DNA of 64,000 nucleotides from the NCBI RefSeq assembly GCF_025151995.1, contig NZ_CP102290.1, positions 2,232,001 through 2,296,000 of the forward strand, read 5' to 3'. Origin of the DNA: Ruminococcus gauvreauii (GTDB lineage Bacteria > Bacillota > Clostridia > Lachnospirales > Lachnospiraceae). Shown one piece after another: positions 8,475 through 16,460 of the stretch. The number at the start of each line of letters is the position of its first letter. Position 1 is the first letter of the stretch. The notes beneath the pieces are model-generated. The model saw only the letters and a list, made by a program, of their open reading frames with translations. It had not been told where the DNA came from and did not search any database. The position numbers were made by a program, and so were the translations under genes.

Positions 8475-9521
8475 ATGGAAGGAACAATGATACAGCAGGT
8501 AATGACTGCGCCTAAAAAAATAGAGCTCAGAAGTGTTGCAATTCCAACACCGGGTCCGGAACAGGTTCTTATAAAAATTATGAAAATTGGTATCTGCGGA
8601 AGTGACATTCACGTATATCATGGTACACATCCGTTTACTTCATATCCGGTCACACAGGGGCATGAACTCAGTGCAAAGGTTGTGGAATTGGGCAGCAATG
8701 TGACCGGGTTGACGTTAGGACAGAAAGTCACGGTCGAACCGCAGGTTTTCTGCGGAACATGTTATCCATGTACGCATGGAAAATATAACCTGTGCGAAAA
8801 TCTGAAAGTTATGGGGTTCCAGACTACAGGGGCTGCCAGTGAATATTTTGTCGTGGACGCTTCAAAGGTAACTCCGCTGCCGGAAAACCTCACCTATAAT
8901 GAAGGTGCCATGATTGAACCGCTGGCGGTGACCGTGCATGCAGTCAGACGATTTGATCAAATCAAAGGTGCCAAGGTTGCGGTGCTCGGTGCCGGACCGA
9001 TTGGTATTCTGCTGGCACAGGCGGCAAAGGGACTTGGTGCGGAGGGCGTCCTGATCACGGATATTTCAGATAAACGCCTGGAACTGGCAGGGAGTGTCGG
9101 CGTAGATTATACTGCAAATACCATGAATGTAGACTTCGGCAATGCGATGGCGGATGCTTTTGGACCGGATAAGGCGGATGTGATCTACGACTGTGCAGGA
9201 AATGATATTTCGATGGGACAGGCAATTAAATATGCCCGAAAGGGAAGTAAGATTGTTCTTGTTGCCGTATTTGGCAAAATTGCAGCGGTTGATCTGGCTG
9301 TACTGAATGACCATGAGCTTGATCTGGATACAAGCATGATGTATCGGCACGAGGATTATGAACTGGCAATAAGTCTGGTCAATGAAGGAAAGATCCAGTT
9401 GGAAGCGTTAATGTCCGGACATTTTGCTTTTCATGATTATTTAAGTGCCTATGAATATATTGACAACAACAGAGAATCTGCGATGAAAGTCCTGATCGAT
9501 ATTGATAATTCAGATGAATAG
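8475..9521 (+). CDS. Zinc-dependent medium-chain alcohol/polyol dehydrogenase
   Basis: 348 residues of the sorbitol/threonine dehydrogenase group. Visible features are the catalytic zinc site (CGSDIHVYHG near residue 38 and GHE near 62), a structural-zinc cysteine cluster CGTCYPCTHGKYNLC, and the NAD-binding GAGPIG near residue 174. It probably oxidises a secondary alcohol of the imported polyol or sugar. AAGGAG at 8462-8467 sits only one base before an ATG at 8469 but seven before ATG 8475, so the latter is taken as start. It follows the URO-D gene by 21 bases. Confidence 0.88.
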   Translation: MEGTMIQQVMTAPKKIELRSVAIPTPGPEQVLIKIMKIGICGSDIHVYHGTHPFTSYPVTQGHELSAKVVELGSNVTGLTLGQKVTVEPQVFCGTCYPCTHGKYNLCENLKVMGFQTTGAASEYFVVDASKVTPLPENLTYNEGAMIEPLAVTVHAVRRFDQIKGAKVAVLGAGPIGILLAQAAKGLGAEGVLITDISDKRLELAGSVGVDYTANTMNVDFGNAMADAFGPDKADVIYDCAGNDISMGQAIKYARKGSKIVLVAVFGKIAAVDLAVLNDHELDLDTSMMYRHEDYELAISLVNEGKIQLEALMSGHFAFHDYLSAYEYIDNNRESAMKVLIDIDNSDE

Positions 9522-9617
9522 ATATGGCAAAAGCAATTGTTCTTCGACTTCTATTTGCCTAATCTTCCATGTACATGATATGCTTAATAAAAAGCTTGTT
9601 AAAAGAAGGTGAACTTG

Positions 9618-10679
9618 GTGGAAAACATAACGATAAATACAATTGCCAAAAAAGCAAATGTGTCGAGAGGAACGGTAGACCGCGTATTAAATGGCAGGCC
9701 GGATGTGAGCGATAAGACCAGGAAAAGGGTTCTTGAAGTAATAAAAGAGCTGGAATATAGTCCCAATGTTGTAGCAAAAGCACTAAAATCTAAAAATAAA
9801 AAAATCCAGATAGGAATTATTGTATCTCCAAAAGAAAATCTTTTTGGCAGAGATATTCTGAAAGGGATATTATATGCTAAAGATGAGTGCGCTATCTATG
9901 GGGTAACGATTAATATCTATGAGATGAAGGGATTTGAAATTGACGCTCAACTTGCGCAAATTCAAAATGCCATTGAAGATCAGGTTAATGGAATTGCTTT
10001 GGCTCCGATGGAAGATACGAGCATTCGAAATATACTTAAAAGTATTGAGGATACGATTCCGATTGCCTTCTATAATACTGATATTGAAGGTGTAAACAGA
10101 ATCTGCTATATCGGTCAGGATGGCAATGCATGCGGGCGTGTTGGGGGGCAATTATTGGGAATGCTTTCAGGCGGAAAGGGAGATACGGCTGTTTTGCTGG
10201 GTTATAAAATGATCCGGGCACATTTGCAGAGAGAAGATGGCTTTTCCGAGTATCTCAAAAAAGACTTGCCGGAGATGAGATTACTCGGGACATTTGAGAC
10301 ACGCGAAGTGGACAGGATTGTTTATGAAATTTGTGAAGACTTGTTTCAGAACAACGATATAAAAAATATATTTATGTCGGGCGGCGGTATTGATGGTCTG
10401 GGACAATTTTTGGTGGACCATAAACTGTCCGGTAAAGTGAATGTGGTTTGCACCGATTATATTTCAAGAACTGCGGAGTTGCTAAAAAATGATGTCATCC
10501 ACTTTGCAATAGGGCAGCAGCCGTTTGAACAAGGCTATTATTCAATAAAGGTGTTATCAGATTATTTACTCTCGGGTACCAGACCGGGAAACAGTGAGTT
10601 GTATACAAATCTGGATATTCGTATTAAAGAAAATATTGACTGCTGTTTCAGCGAGGGCCTGCTGGCATCAAAATTATAA
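9618..10679 (+). CDS. LacI-family transcriptional regulator
   Basis: About 353 residues. The N-terminal helix-turn-helix (TIAKKANVSRGTVDRVLNGR) and hinge helix (SPNVVAKALKSK) are followed by a type I periplasmic-binding-like sensor domain. The start is uncertain among GTG 9609, TTG 9615 and GTG 9618. The last is best spaced from the AGAAGGTG ribosome site. It is the likely repressor of the operon, acting on palindromes O1/O2 at 1795 and 1878 and responding to the imported sugar or a derivative. Confidence 0.88.
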   Translation: MENITINTIAKKANVSRGTVDRVLNGRPDVSDKTRKRVLEVIKELEYSPNVVAKALKSKNKKIQIGIIVSPKENLFGRDILKGILYAKDECAIYGVTINIYEMKGFEIDAQLAQIQNAIEDQVNGIALAPMEDTSIRNILKSIEDTIPIAFYNTDIEGVNRICYIGQDGNACGRVGGQLLGMLSGGKGDTAVLLGYKMIRAHLQREDGFSEYLKKDLPEMRLLGTFETREVDRIVYEICEDLFQNNDIKNIFMSGGGIDGLGQFLVDHKLSGKVNVVCTDYISRTAELLKNDVIHFAIGQQPFEQGYYSIKVLSDYLLSGTRPGNSELYTNLDIRIKENIDCCFSEGLLASKL

Positions 10680-10688
10680 TAACGGATA

Positions 10689-10904
10689 ATGGATGGCTTT
10701 ATGCAGGAGGCGAAAAAAACAGATATGAATAAATATTATGATGAGGGTATTCAGTATCTACAGGAAAAGTATCATATACCACTTATTTTGCTGACACTTG
10801 GGAAGGGTGGCAGCCGGGCATACTATAATGGAATAAAGATTAAGAGTGACGGTTTTGCGGTAAACGCAATTGAAACAACCGGTGCAGGATCGTTGGATAA
10901 ATAA
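10689..10904 (+). pseudogene. Remnant of a PfkB-family carbohydrate kinase
   Basis: About 71 codons resembling only the C-terminal half of a ribokinase/fructokinase-type PfkB protein: LLTLGKGGSRAYYNG, then the catalytic-loop sequence ETTGAG. The usual GAGD is replaced by GAGS followed by LDK and a stop, so the catalytic Asp and everything after it are lost. The N-terminal half is also missing. It lies directly after the LacI gene and before a strong terminator, so the operon may once have ended with a sugar kinase. Confidence 0.7.
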
Positions 10905-10915
10905 TAAAACAATCA

Positions 10916-10957
10916 GCCCCCAAAGTCCTATTTCAAGGCACTTTGGGGGCATTTATT
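10916..10957 (+). terminator. Terminator at the end of the first ABC operon
   Basis: Perfect 11-bp stem GCCCCCAAAGT / ACTTTGGGGGC (10916-10926 and 10940-10950) followed by ATTTATTT. Confidence 0.85.
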
Positions 10958-11042
10958 TGTGAGCCCTGCAGACACCATACAATGTAACCAATAGAAAACG
11001 GCGGAATAAAATGTATTAATAGCTAAGAAAGGAATATCTATC

Positions 11043-12332
11043 GTGTTAATAACGTCTGTTATCATAATTTGTGTTATTTTGATTATATTGGTGCTTGTTC
11101 TTACGATATGGAAGATTAGAAGCCGGCGCTTCCGCCCTGGCCCTGACATGCTGAAAAAGCAGATGGAATTGAATGCGGACCTTGAAGAAGCAGGGTTTGC
11201 ATATGAGATAGACGGTGATTATTTTTATTCGCTGATGAACTGCTGGCAGAGGGAGGTCGGTTACTGCCGTCTCTACGATGAGGCAGCTCCTCTGTTTAAT
11301 ATGATCATGGACTGTGAACCCGTGACATTTTCCTACGGGGGAAAACGGTGGCTGATCGAACTTTGGAAGGGGCAGTACGGCATCACCACCGGAGGAGAAA
11401 TTGGCGTATACAATACAGAACGTGAGGATATTGAGGATGATAAATTCAAGGGAACCTTTTATGAAAATATCAGCGATGATGAGAGACTCGGTCTTTCTTT
11501 TGTCTTGAAGAAAAACGGAAAAGCAATACTGCGCCGGAAAGATCTGCACTGGTGGCTGACCGGATTTAAGCTGGGAGAATTCTCGGAGCCGAACGCGCTT
11601 ACCATGGATGCAGCTATAACATTTCCGGACCGTCAGATGAGAGATGCGTTTGCAGACAGTTTAATTAGGATTGGTTACAGCAGAAGTGAATTTTCGGTAC
11701 GTATGAAAACAGTTTCGATTCATTATACGAAACCACATTCCCCTCAGACTGAATCCAGAAATAAGGTGAGGTCTGCAATCGTACAGAAAACAAACCACAG
11801 CAACTGTTATCTGTATGAGACAGCAACGAGGGAATATACACATACACTTGACAAGTTAGAATATATAAAGGCCATGGTGCCGGAACTGTATACACTGTTT
11901 ATGGATTCTCTGTATGCGAAAGGAATATATGAAGCATTTGGATGGATAAAAGTCTGGCTGGGGCATAAAAAACCGGGCCCGGATCCCAAGCCGCCGTGCC
12001 CACCGGATCCGCCGTGTCCCCCCAAGCCGCCGTGCCCGCCGAAACCGCCGTGCCCACCATGTCCGCCGTGCCCGCCGAAACCGCCATGTCCACCGGATCC
12101 ACCTAAACCACCGTGTCCGTCATGTCCGCCGTGCCCGACAGAACCTGAATGCGAACCGTGCAGGCCGACGCATCACTGCAGGCCTTGCCATCCCTGTGAT
12201 CCATGCCTGCCAAGGCATGAACACAATGATTGCCGGCACATGTCAGCAGATGCCTGTGATGAGGCAGGGGAACAGCAGAGGGATGAGGACCGGACACGGG
12301 AAAACTCATGCTGCAATGGTAATGAAAAATGA
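11043..12332 (+). CDS. DUF4474-domain membrane protein with Pro/Cys-rich tail
   Basis: 429 residues with a GTG start behind AAGGAA. One N-terminal membrane helix (residues 2-22) leads into a DUF4474 domain (about 30-300), seen in blocks FYSLMNCWQREVGYCRLYDEA, CEPVTFSYGGKRWLIELWKG and GQYGITTGGEIG. From about residue 305 the chain becomes repeats of PPCPPKPPCPPDPP, then CxPC units with His, giving roughly thirty cysteines. Function is unknown. The tail could bind metal or crosslink. Its stop overlaps the metallophosphoesterase start (ATGA), implying coupled translation. Confidence 0.8.
   Translation: MLITSVIIICVILIILVLVLTIWKIRSRRFRPGPDMLKKQMELNADLEEAGFAYEIDGDYFYSLMNCWQREVGYCRLYDEAAPLFNMIMDCEPVTFSYGGKRWLIELWKGQYGITTGGEIGVYNTEREDIEDDKFKGTFYENISDDERLGLSFVLKKNGKAILRRKDLHWWLTGFKLGEFSEPNALTMDAAITFPDRQMRDAFADSLIRIGYSRSEFSVRMKTVSIHYTKPHSPQTESRNKVRSAIVQKTNHSNCYLYETATREYTHTLDKLEYIKAMVPELYTLFMDSLYAKGIYEAFGWIKVWLGHKKPGPDPKPPCPPDPPCPPKPPCPPKPPCPPCPPCPPKPPCPPDPPKPPCPSCPPCPTEPECEPCRPTHHCRPCHPCDPCLPRHEHNDCRHMSADACDEAGEQQRDEDRTRENSCCNGNEK
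11973..12226 (+). repeat. Pro/Cys codon repeat array inside the DUF4474 gene
   Basis: Irregular tandem units of about 9-18 bases built on CCG CCG TGC CCG and CCG AAA/GAT CCG encode PPCP and PKPP/PDPP. The units keep frame, so slippage would change tail length without breaking the gene. Confidence 0.7.
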
Positions 12333-13258
12333 CATCGCTGCAGTGTGCGTCAACAAGATCGGTGAGGCTAAAACTTGACAAAGTATATGAACATGCAAAG
12401 GCAGTACCGTTTGATTCGCAGTCAAGACTTGTCATTATGAGTGACTGTCACAGAGGCCAGGGGAATGCGGCGGACAATTTCCTGGCAAATCAGGTGGTGT
12501 GCTTTGGAGCGCTGGAGTACTATTACCAGAATGGATTCACCTATATTGAATTGGGTGACGGTGATGAACTGTGGGAAAACAGGCAGTTAAAAATAATTGC
12601 TGAAGTCCACAGTGATATTTTCTGGATGTTATCTAAATTCTATGAACAGAAGAGACTTTATATGATCTACGGAAACCATGATATTGTAAAACGCCGAAAA
12701 GGTTATATGAACGAACACTGCAATTGTTATTACTGTGAATCCTCCCGCAGGGAACTGCCTCTTCTGCCGGGGATCAATGTTTTAGAAGGGTTAATCCTGC
12801 GCAGCGAGGATGGCACAGGGGAATTGTTTCTGGCACACGGACATCAGGGAGATCTTCTGAACGATACGCTCTGGCCGCTTGCCAGGTTTTTGGTACGCTA
12901 TTTCTGGAAGAGGATGGAACTGATCGGTTTTTTAGATCCCACAGGTTCCGGAAGGCCCAGAAAGGCAAAAGAGCGGGTGGAAAAGAGACTCGTGTCATAT
13001 ACGAAGGAGCGAGGCAGGATTTTGATTGCGGGGCATACGCACAGGCCGGTGTTCTCACAGCCGGAGGAAGGGCTTTATTTCAACTCCGGAAGCTGTGTAC
13101 ATCCGCGGTGTATTACCTGTATAGAAATTGAAAACAATGAGATTTCTCTGATCAAATGGTCGGTACGCGCCGGGGAAGACAGGAAACTGAAGGTAGAACG
13201 GGAAGTTCTGGAGGGACCGGTATCCCTCGCCAGTTACGGCAGGAGCGAAAAACCCTAG
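12329..13258 (+). CDS. Calcineurin-like metallophosphoesterase
   Basis: 309 residues carrying the ordered metal-binding motifs of the family: SDCHRG (about residue 33), LGDGDE (74), GNHD (110), HGHQGD (170) and GHTHRP (231). These would hold two metal ions for hydrolysis of a phosphoester. The actual substrate is unknown. No signal peptide, so probably cytoplasmic. Start ATG overlaps the stop of the DUF4474 gene by four bases, which ties the two products together. An 11-bp hairpin follows the stop. Confidence 0.85.
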   Translation: MTSLQCASTRSVRLKLDKVYEHAKAVPFDSQSRLVIMSDCHRGQGNAADNFLANQVVCFGALEYYYQNGFTYIELGDGDELWENRQLKIIAEVHSDIFWMLSKFYEQKRLYMIYGNHDIVKRRKGYMNEHCNCYYCESSRRELPLLPGINVLEGLILRSEDGTGELFLAHGHQGDLLNDTLWPLARFLVRYFWKRMELIGFLDPTGSGRPRKAKERVEKRLVSYTKERGRILIAGHTHRPVFSQPEEGLYFNSGSCVHPRCITCIEIENNEISLIKWSVRAGEDRKLKVEREVLEGPVSLASYGRSEKP

Positions 13259-13270
13259 AAGACCCCGGAT

Positions 13271-13300
13271 ACAGGCTTAACGCGGTGATGTTAAGCCTGT
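13271..13300 (+). terminator. Stem-loop after the metallophosphoesterase gene
   Basis: Perfect arms ACAGGCTTAAC / GTTAAGCCTGT separated by eight bases, followed by ATTTTGAATT. The downstream arm coincides with the start of the open URO-D fragment, so that fragment now begins inside a transcription stop. Confidence 0.6.
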
Positions 13301-13632
13301 ATTTTGAATTGTCTGAATTTTTAGATGCATTGACAGACTGGCATATTGAATTTATGAAGGTGGCAAAAAAATATTATCATGCGGATATGATTCTCTGGCA
13401 TGATGATATGGGATCCCAGAGAGCCCCGTTCTTTTCACCAGAACTGTTTCGTGAGATATATCTTCCCTATTACAGGAGGATCACGAAGGCCTGTCATGAT
13501 GAAGGAATGTTCATCGCACTGCACTCATGCGGAAATGTGGGACTTCATATTGAGAATTTTGCTGTCCTTCTGACCATAATACAGCATGACTGTTTCAAGC
13601 TTCAATCTGAGGAAATGAATGCCTGTTTTTAA
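13288..13632 (+). pseudogene. Remnant of a URO-D family gene
   Basis: About 115 codons match only the central part of a URO-D family protein: ADMILWHDDMGSQRAPFFSP, YLPYYRRITKACHDEG and ALHSCGNV. The N-terminal half and everything beyond the HSCG region are missing. The ending runs into unrelated residues and a stop. It differs from the intact URO-D protein at 7335, so it is not a fresh copy of that gene. There is no ribosome site, and the 5' edge is the terminator hairpin. Confidence 0.65.
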
Positions 13633-13635
13633 ATG

Positions 13636-13664
13636 TTGTCTTTTATATCGTTCTGCTTTATAAT
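13636..13664 (+). promoter_or_regulatory. Promoter of the AI-2E-type permease gene
   Basis: TTGTCT, 17 bases, then TATAAT at 13659-13664, followed by an AT-rich leader. Confidence 0.65.
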
Positions 13665-13709
13665 TGTGATAATGATTTGAATCATTAAAAAAGAAAAACG
13701 AGGTAAAGT

Positions 13710-14867
13710 ATGGAGCTGAACAAAGAGACGCTTAAGAAACTGAGGGGGTTAATACTTTTTACGGCACTTCTGGTGGTAGTGCTGGTTAACTATAAAGCGG
13801 CATTCCGTCTGATCGGGCTGGGATTTAATATCCTGTTTCCGTTTATACTGGGCGGAGGCATGGCATTTATTATCAATGCGCCCATGCAGTTTTTTGAACG
13901 CCATCTTTTTGGCAATAAAAGAGTGAAAGATAAAAAGTGGGCCAGGAAGATGGCACGCCCGGTCAGTCTGCTGACCTCGCTTTTGCTGGTAGTGGCTGTC
14001 ATACTGGTGGTTATTTTTATCGTAGCGCCGGAGCTGGGCAAGACTTTTGTGAGTCTTGGAAAAACAATATCTGATTTCATTCCGGAAATGCAGGATTGGG
14101 TAGAGGAATTGTTTAACGGAAATCCCGCGGTGGTTTCATGGGTGCAGGAACTGGAATTTGACTGGAATAAAATCATCTCCACGGCTGTTGATTTCCTGAA
14201 GAGCGGTGCGGGGGATGTGCTGAACTCTACGTACTCGATTGCAAAATCACTCATCAGCGGTCTGGCTACGTTCTTTATCGGATTTGTCTTTGCATGCTAT
14301 ATCGTACTGCAGAAGGAAAAACTGAGCGTTCAGGTGCAAAAGGTGCTCTATGCACTTCTGAAGGAGAAGACAGTTAAGCGGGTACTGCAGGTGTCAAGCC
14401 TCTGCTACCGGACATTTTTGAACTTCCTTACGGGTCAGTGCGTGGAAGCTGTGATCCTTGGGAGCATGTTCTTTGTCGTTATGAGTGTTCTGCAGTTCCC
14501 CTATGCACTGCTGGTGGGGATTCTGATCGCATTTACTGCATTGATACCGATCTTCGGGGCGTTTATCGGTTGCGTGATCGGGGCATTTTTGATTCTGATG
14601 GTCAGTCCGGTCAAGGCTTTGGCCTTTGTGATTATGTTCCTGATTCTTCAGCAGATTGAAGGGAATTTCATCTATCCTCATGTAGTCGGGAATTCCGTCG
14701 GACTTCCCTCAATCTGGGTCCTTGTGGCTGTATCCCTGGGCGGAAGCCTGATGGGGATTGCCGGCATGCTGATCTTTATCCCTGCGGCGTCGGTGGTGTA
14801 TTCACTGTTCCGCGGATTTATTAACACCCGTCTGAAGCGAAAGAATATTACGATATCGCCCGAGTGA
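13710..14867 (+). CDS. AI-2E family transporter (PerM/TqsA-like membrane protein)
   Basis: 385 residues with paired helices at the N-terminus, a long polar stretch around 125-180, then several membrane helices. The blocks FIGFVFACYIVLQKEKL and ILIAFTALIPIFGAFIG are characteristic of the AI-2E/PerM family, which contains autoinducer-2 exporters, Na+/H+ antiporters and many uncharacterised members. Nothing nearby specifies the cargo. It is a single-gene unit between its own promoter and a bidirectional terminator. Confidence 0.88.
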   Translation: MELNKETLKKLRGLILFTALLVVVLVNYKAAFRLIGLGFNILFPFILGGGMAFIINAPMQFFERHLFGNKRVKDKKWARKMARPVSLLTSLLLVVAVILVVIFIVAPELGKTFVSLGKTISDFIPEMQDWVEELFNGNPAVVSWVQELEFDWNKIISTAVDFLKSGAGDVLNSTYSIAKSLISGLATFFIGFVFACYIVLQKEKLSVQVQKVLYALLKEKTVKRVLQVSSLCYRTFLNFLTGQCVEAVILGSMFFVVMSVLQFPYALLVGILIAFTALIPIFGAFIGCVIGAFLILMVSPVKALAFVIMFLILQQIEGNFIYPHVVGNSVGLPSIWVLVAVSLGGSLMGIAGMLIFIPAASVVYSLFRGFINTRLKRKNITISPE

Positions 14868-14919
14868 AATGTTTTTGATGGTGTCAGATAAAAAAGCAGA
14901 ATATCACGGAACAGACAGG

Positions 14920-14960
14920 CAGGGAGCCCCTCAGGTCATTTTGACTTTTGGGGCTCCCTG
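14920..14960. terminator. Bidirectional terminator between the convergent permease and ald genes
   Basis: Perfect 11-bp stem CAGGGAGCCCC / GGGGCTCCCTG with outer partial pairing. It is placed between two convergent genes. Confidence 0.75.
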
Positions 14961-14971
14961 TCTAAGCTATA

Positions 14972-16117
14972 TTAGGAAACTTTTAAAGAAGTATAAGAGG
15001 CGTTATCCATGATCTCCCTGGCTTCCGTGAAGTCCAGATTCAATGCTTCGGCTACTCCGGCATAAGTACATCTTCCGGCGTAGGTATTGACTCCCTGATA
15101 TAAACCCGCATCCAGCAGTGCGGCCTTTTCAAAGCCGTTTCTGGCGATCGACAGGCCGTGGCCAAGCGTCGTGCTTGTCAGAGCCAGTGTGGAAGTTCTT
15201 GGTACAGCTCCCGGCATATTGGCTACACAGTAGTGAACGATACCATCTACTTCAAAGATGGGATCTTCATGGGTTGTTGCGTGTGTTGTTTCAATGCATC
15301 CGCCCTGGTCTACAGCCACATCGACTACCACGGCACCTTTTTTCATCATTTTCAGATCCTCTTTTTTAACCAGTTTAGGAGCAGCACGGCCCGGAAGAAG
15401 AACAGCTCCGATGACAAGATCAGCATCGGCAAGCTCTGCCTGGATATTCGGGCCTGTGCTGTATAAAGTCTGGACTCTGCTTCCGAAAATGTCATCCAGA
15501 TAGGCGAGACGGGAAGCGCTGACATCCAGAATGGAGACGTCTGCGCCCATGCCCACTGCAATTTTGCAGGCATTTGTTCCAACATTGCCGCCTCCCAGGA
15601 TTACGATTTTCCCCTTTTTTACGCCTGGGACACCGGATAACAGGACACCGCAGCCGCCGAAAGTTTTTTCCAGATATTTTGCACCCTCCTGAATAGAAAG
15701 GCGGCCTGCAATCTCACTCATCGGCTGCAGACACGGCAATCCGCCTTTTGGTCCCACGATTGTTTCATATGCGATGGATTTCACTTCATTTTTTAATAAC
15801 GCTTCTGTCAACGGGGCATCTGCCGCCAGATGCAGATACGTATAAAGAATTAAATCCTTGCGAAGATATTGATATTCACTGCTGATCGGTTCTTTTACTT
15901 TTACGATCATCTGAGCGCTGTTCCAGACGGATGCAGCATCGGGATAAATGTTGGCACCGGCTGCAATATATTCTTCATCAGTGAATCCGGAACCCGTCCC
16001 TGCATTTGTTTCGACGATTACCTGATTTCCATCCTGTACATAAGCCTTTACGCAGTTTGGGGTCAGTCCGACACGAAATTCGTTGTTTTTAATCTCTTTT
16101 ACCAATCCTACAATCAT
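14972..16117 (-). CDS. ald: Alanine dehydrogenase
   Basis: 381 residues. The opening MIVGLVKEIKNNEFRVGLTP, the KVKEP block near residue 74, HLAAD near 96 and the NAD fold VILGGGNVGTNACKIA near 172 identify Ald, which interconverts L-alanine and pyruvate plus ammonia with NAD. It is divergent from the aminotransferase gene, and its promoter carries the island operator. This suggests it recycles alanine formed when the aminotransferase uses pyruvate as acceptor, a pairing known from taurine catabolism. The ribosome site is AAGGAG. Confidence 0.95.
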   Translation of the reverse strand: MIVGLVKEIKNNEFRVGLTPNCVKAYVQDGNQVIVETNAGTGSGFTDEEYIAAGANIYPDAASVWNSAQMIVKVKEPISSEYQYLRKDLILYTYLHLAADAPLTEALLKNEVKSIAYETIVGPKGGLPCLQPMSEIAGRLSIQEGAKYLEKTFGGCGVLLSGVPGVKKGKIVILGGGNVGTNACKIAVGMGADVSILDVSASRLAYLDDIFGSRVQTLYSTGPNIQAELADADLVIGAVLLPGRAAPKLVKKEDLKMMKKGAVVVDVAVDQGGCIETTHATTHEDPIFEVDGIVHYCVANMPGAVPRTSTLALTSTTLGHGLSIARNGFEKAALLDAGLYQGVNTYAGRCTYAGVAEALNLDFTEAREIMDNASYTSLKVS

Positions 16118-16224
16118 CTTTGATACACTCCTTTTTCTTTATTATAATATGGTTTTGTTTTAAACTGCATAAGCTGTTCTCTATGAATCACTGGAGCTGC
16201 TTATGCAATTTATCATCTGCTAAC

Positions 16225-16254
16225 ATTATACTAGTATATTAGTATATAAATCAA
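16225..16254 (-). promoter_or_regulatory. ald promoter containing island operator A
   Basis: On the minus strand TTGATT (16249-16254), 18 bases, TATAAT (16225-16230). The spacer is filled by operator A, TATACTAGTATATTAGTATA at 16227-16246, which is self-complementary at 18 of 20 positions. A bound protein would exclude RNA polymerase. Confidence 0.7.
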
Positions 16255-16328
16255 TAGAAAAAATGACCAGAAAAATTAAATTTATTTTATTCAACATAGA
16301 CAAATAAAATATTTTGCTGGCTGGGTTA

Positions 16329-16358
16329 TTGACAAATGTATTCTAATATATTAGTATG
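16329..16358 (+). promoter_or_regulatory. Aminotransferase promoter with island operator B
   Basis: TTGACA at 16329-16334, 17 bases, TAGTAT at 16352-16357. Operator B is TATTCTAATATATTAGTATG at 16339-16358 and covers the -10 element. Confidence 0.7.
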
Positions 16359-16368
16359 CATTTAAAGA

Positions 16369-16388
16369 TATATTAATATATTACTCAG
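16369..16388. promoter_or_regulatory. Island operator C
   Basis: TATATTAATATATTACTCAG, centred 30 bp (about three helical turns) downstream of operator B and just past the predicted transcription start. Its right half is weaker. Confidence 0.5.
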
Positions 16389-16460
16389 GTTTTAAAAGAA
16401 GGAAACCAAAAAGGATATTTATCAGACATGATAAAAATTTAAGAAAGAAGGGTGACTGCT

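Larger units (their letters stand above)
16118..16460. promoter_or_regulatory. Divergent ald / aminotransferase control region
   Basis: 343 bases without a gene. From left to right it holds the ald leader with an inverted repeat GCATAAGC / GCTTATGC (16167-16174 and 16199-16206), the ald promoter with operator A, an AT-rich stretch, then the aminotransferase promoter with operators B and C. Divergent promoters both bearing the same palindrome imply joint control. Confidence 0.7.

Noticed and set aside
10689..10904. Functional short kinase
   Set aside because: The catalytic Asp of the GAGD loop and the N-terminal substrate-binding half are absent.
11973..12226. CRISPR-like or satellite array
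   Set aside because: The repeats are in-frame codon repeats encoding a Pro/Cys tail, with no spacers of uniform length.
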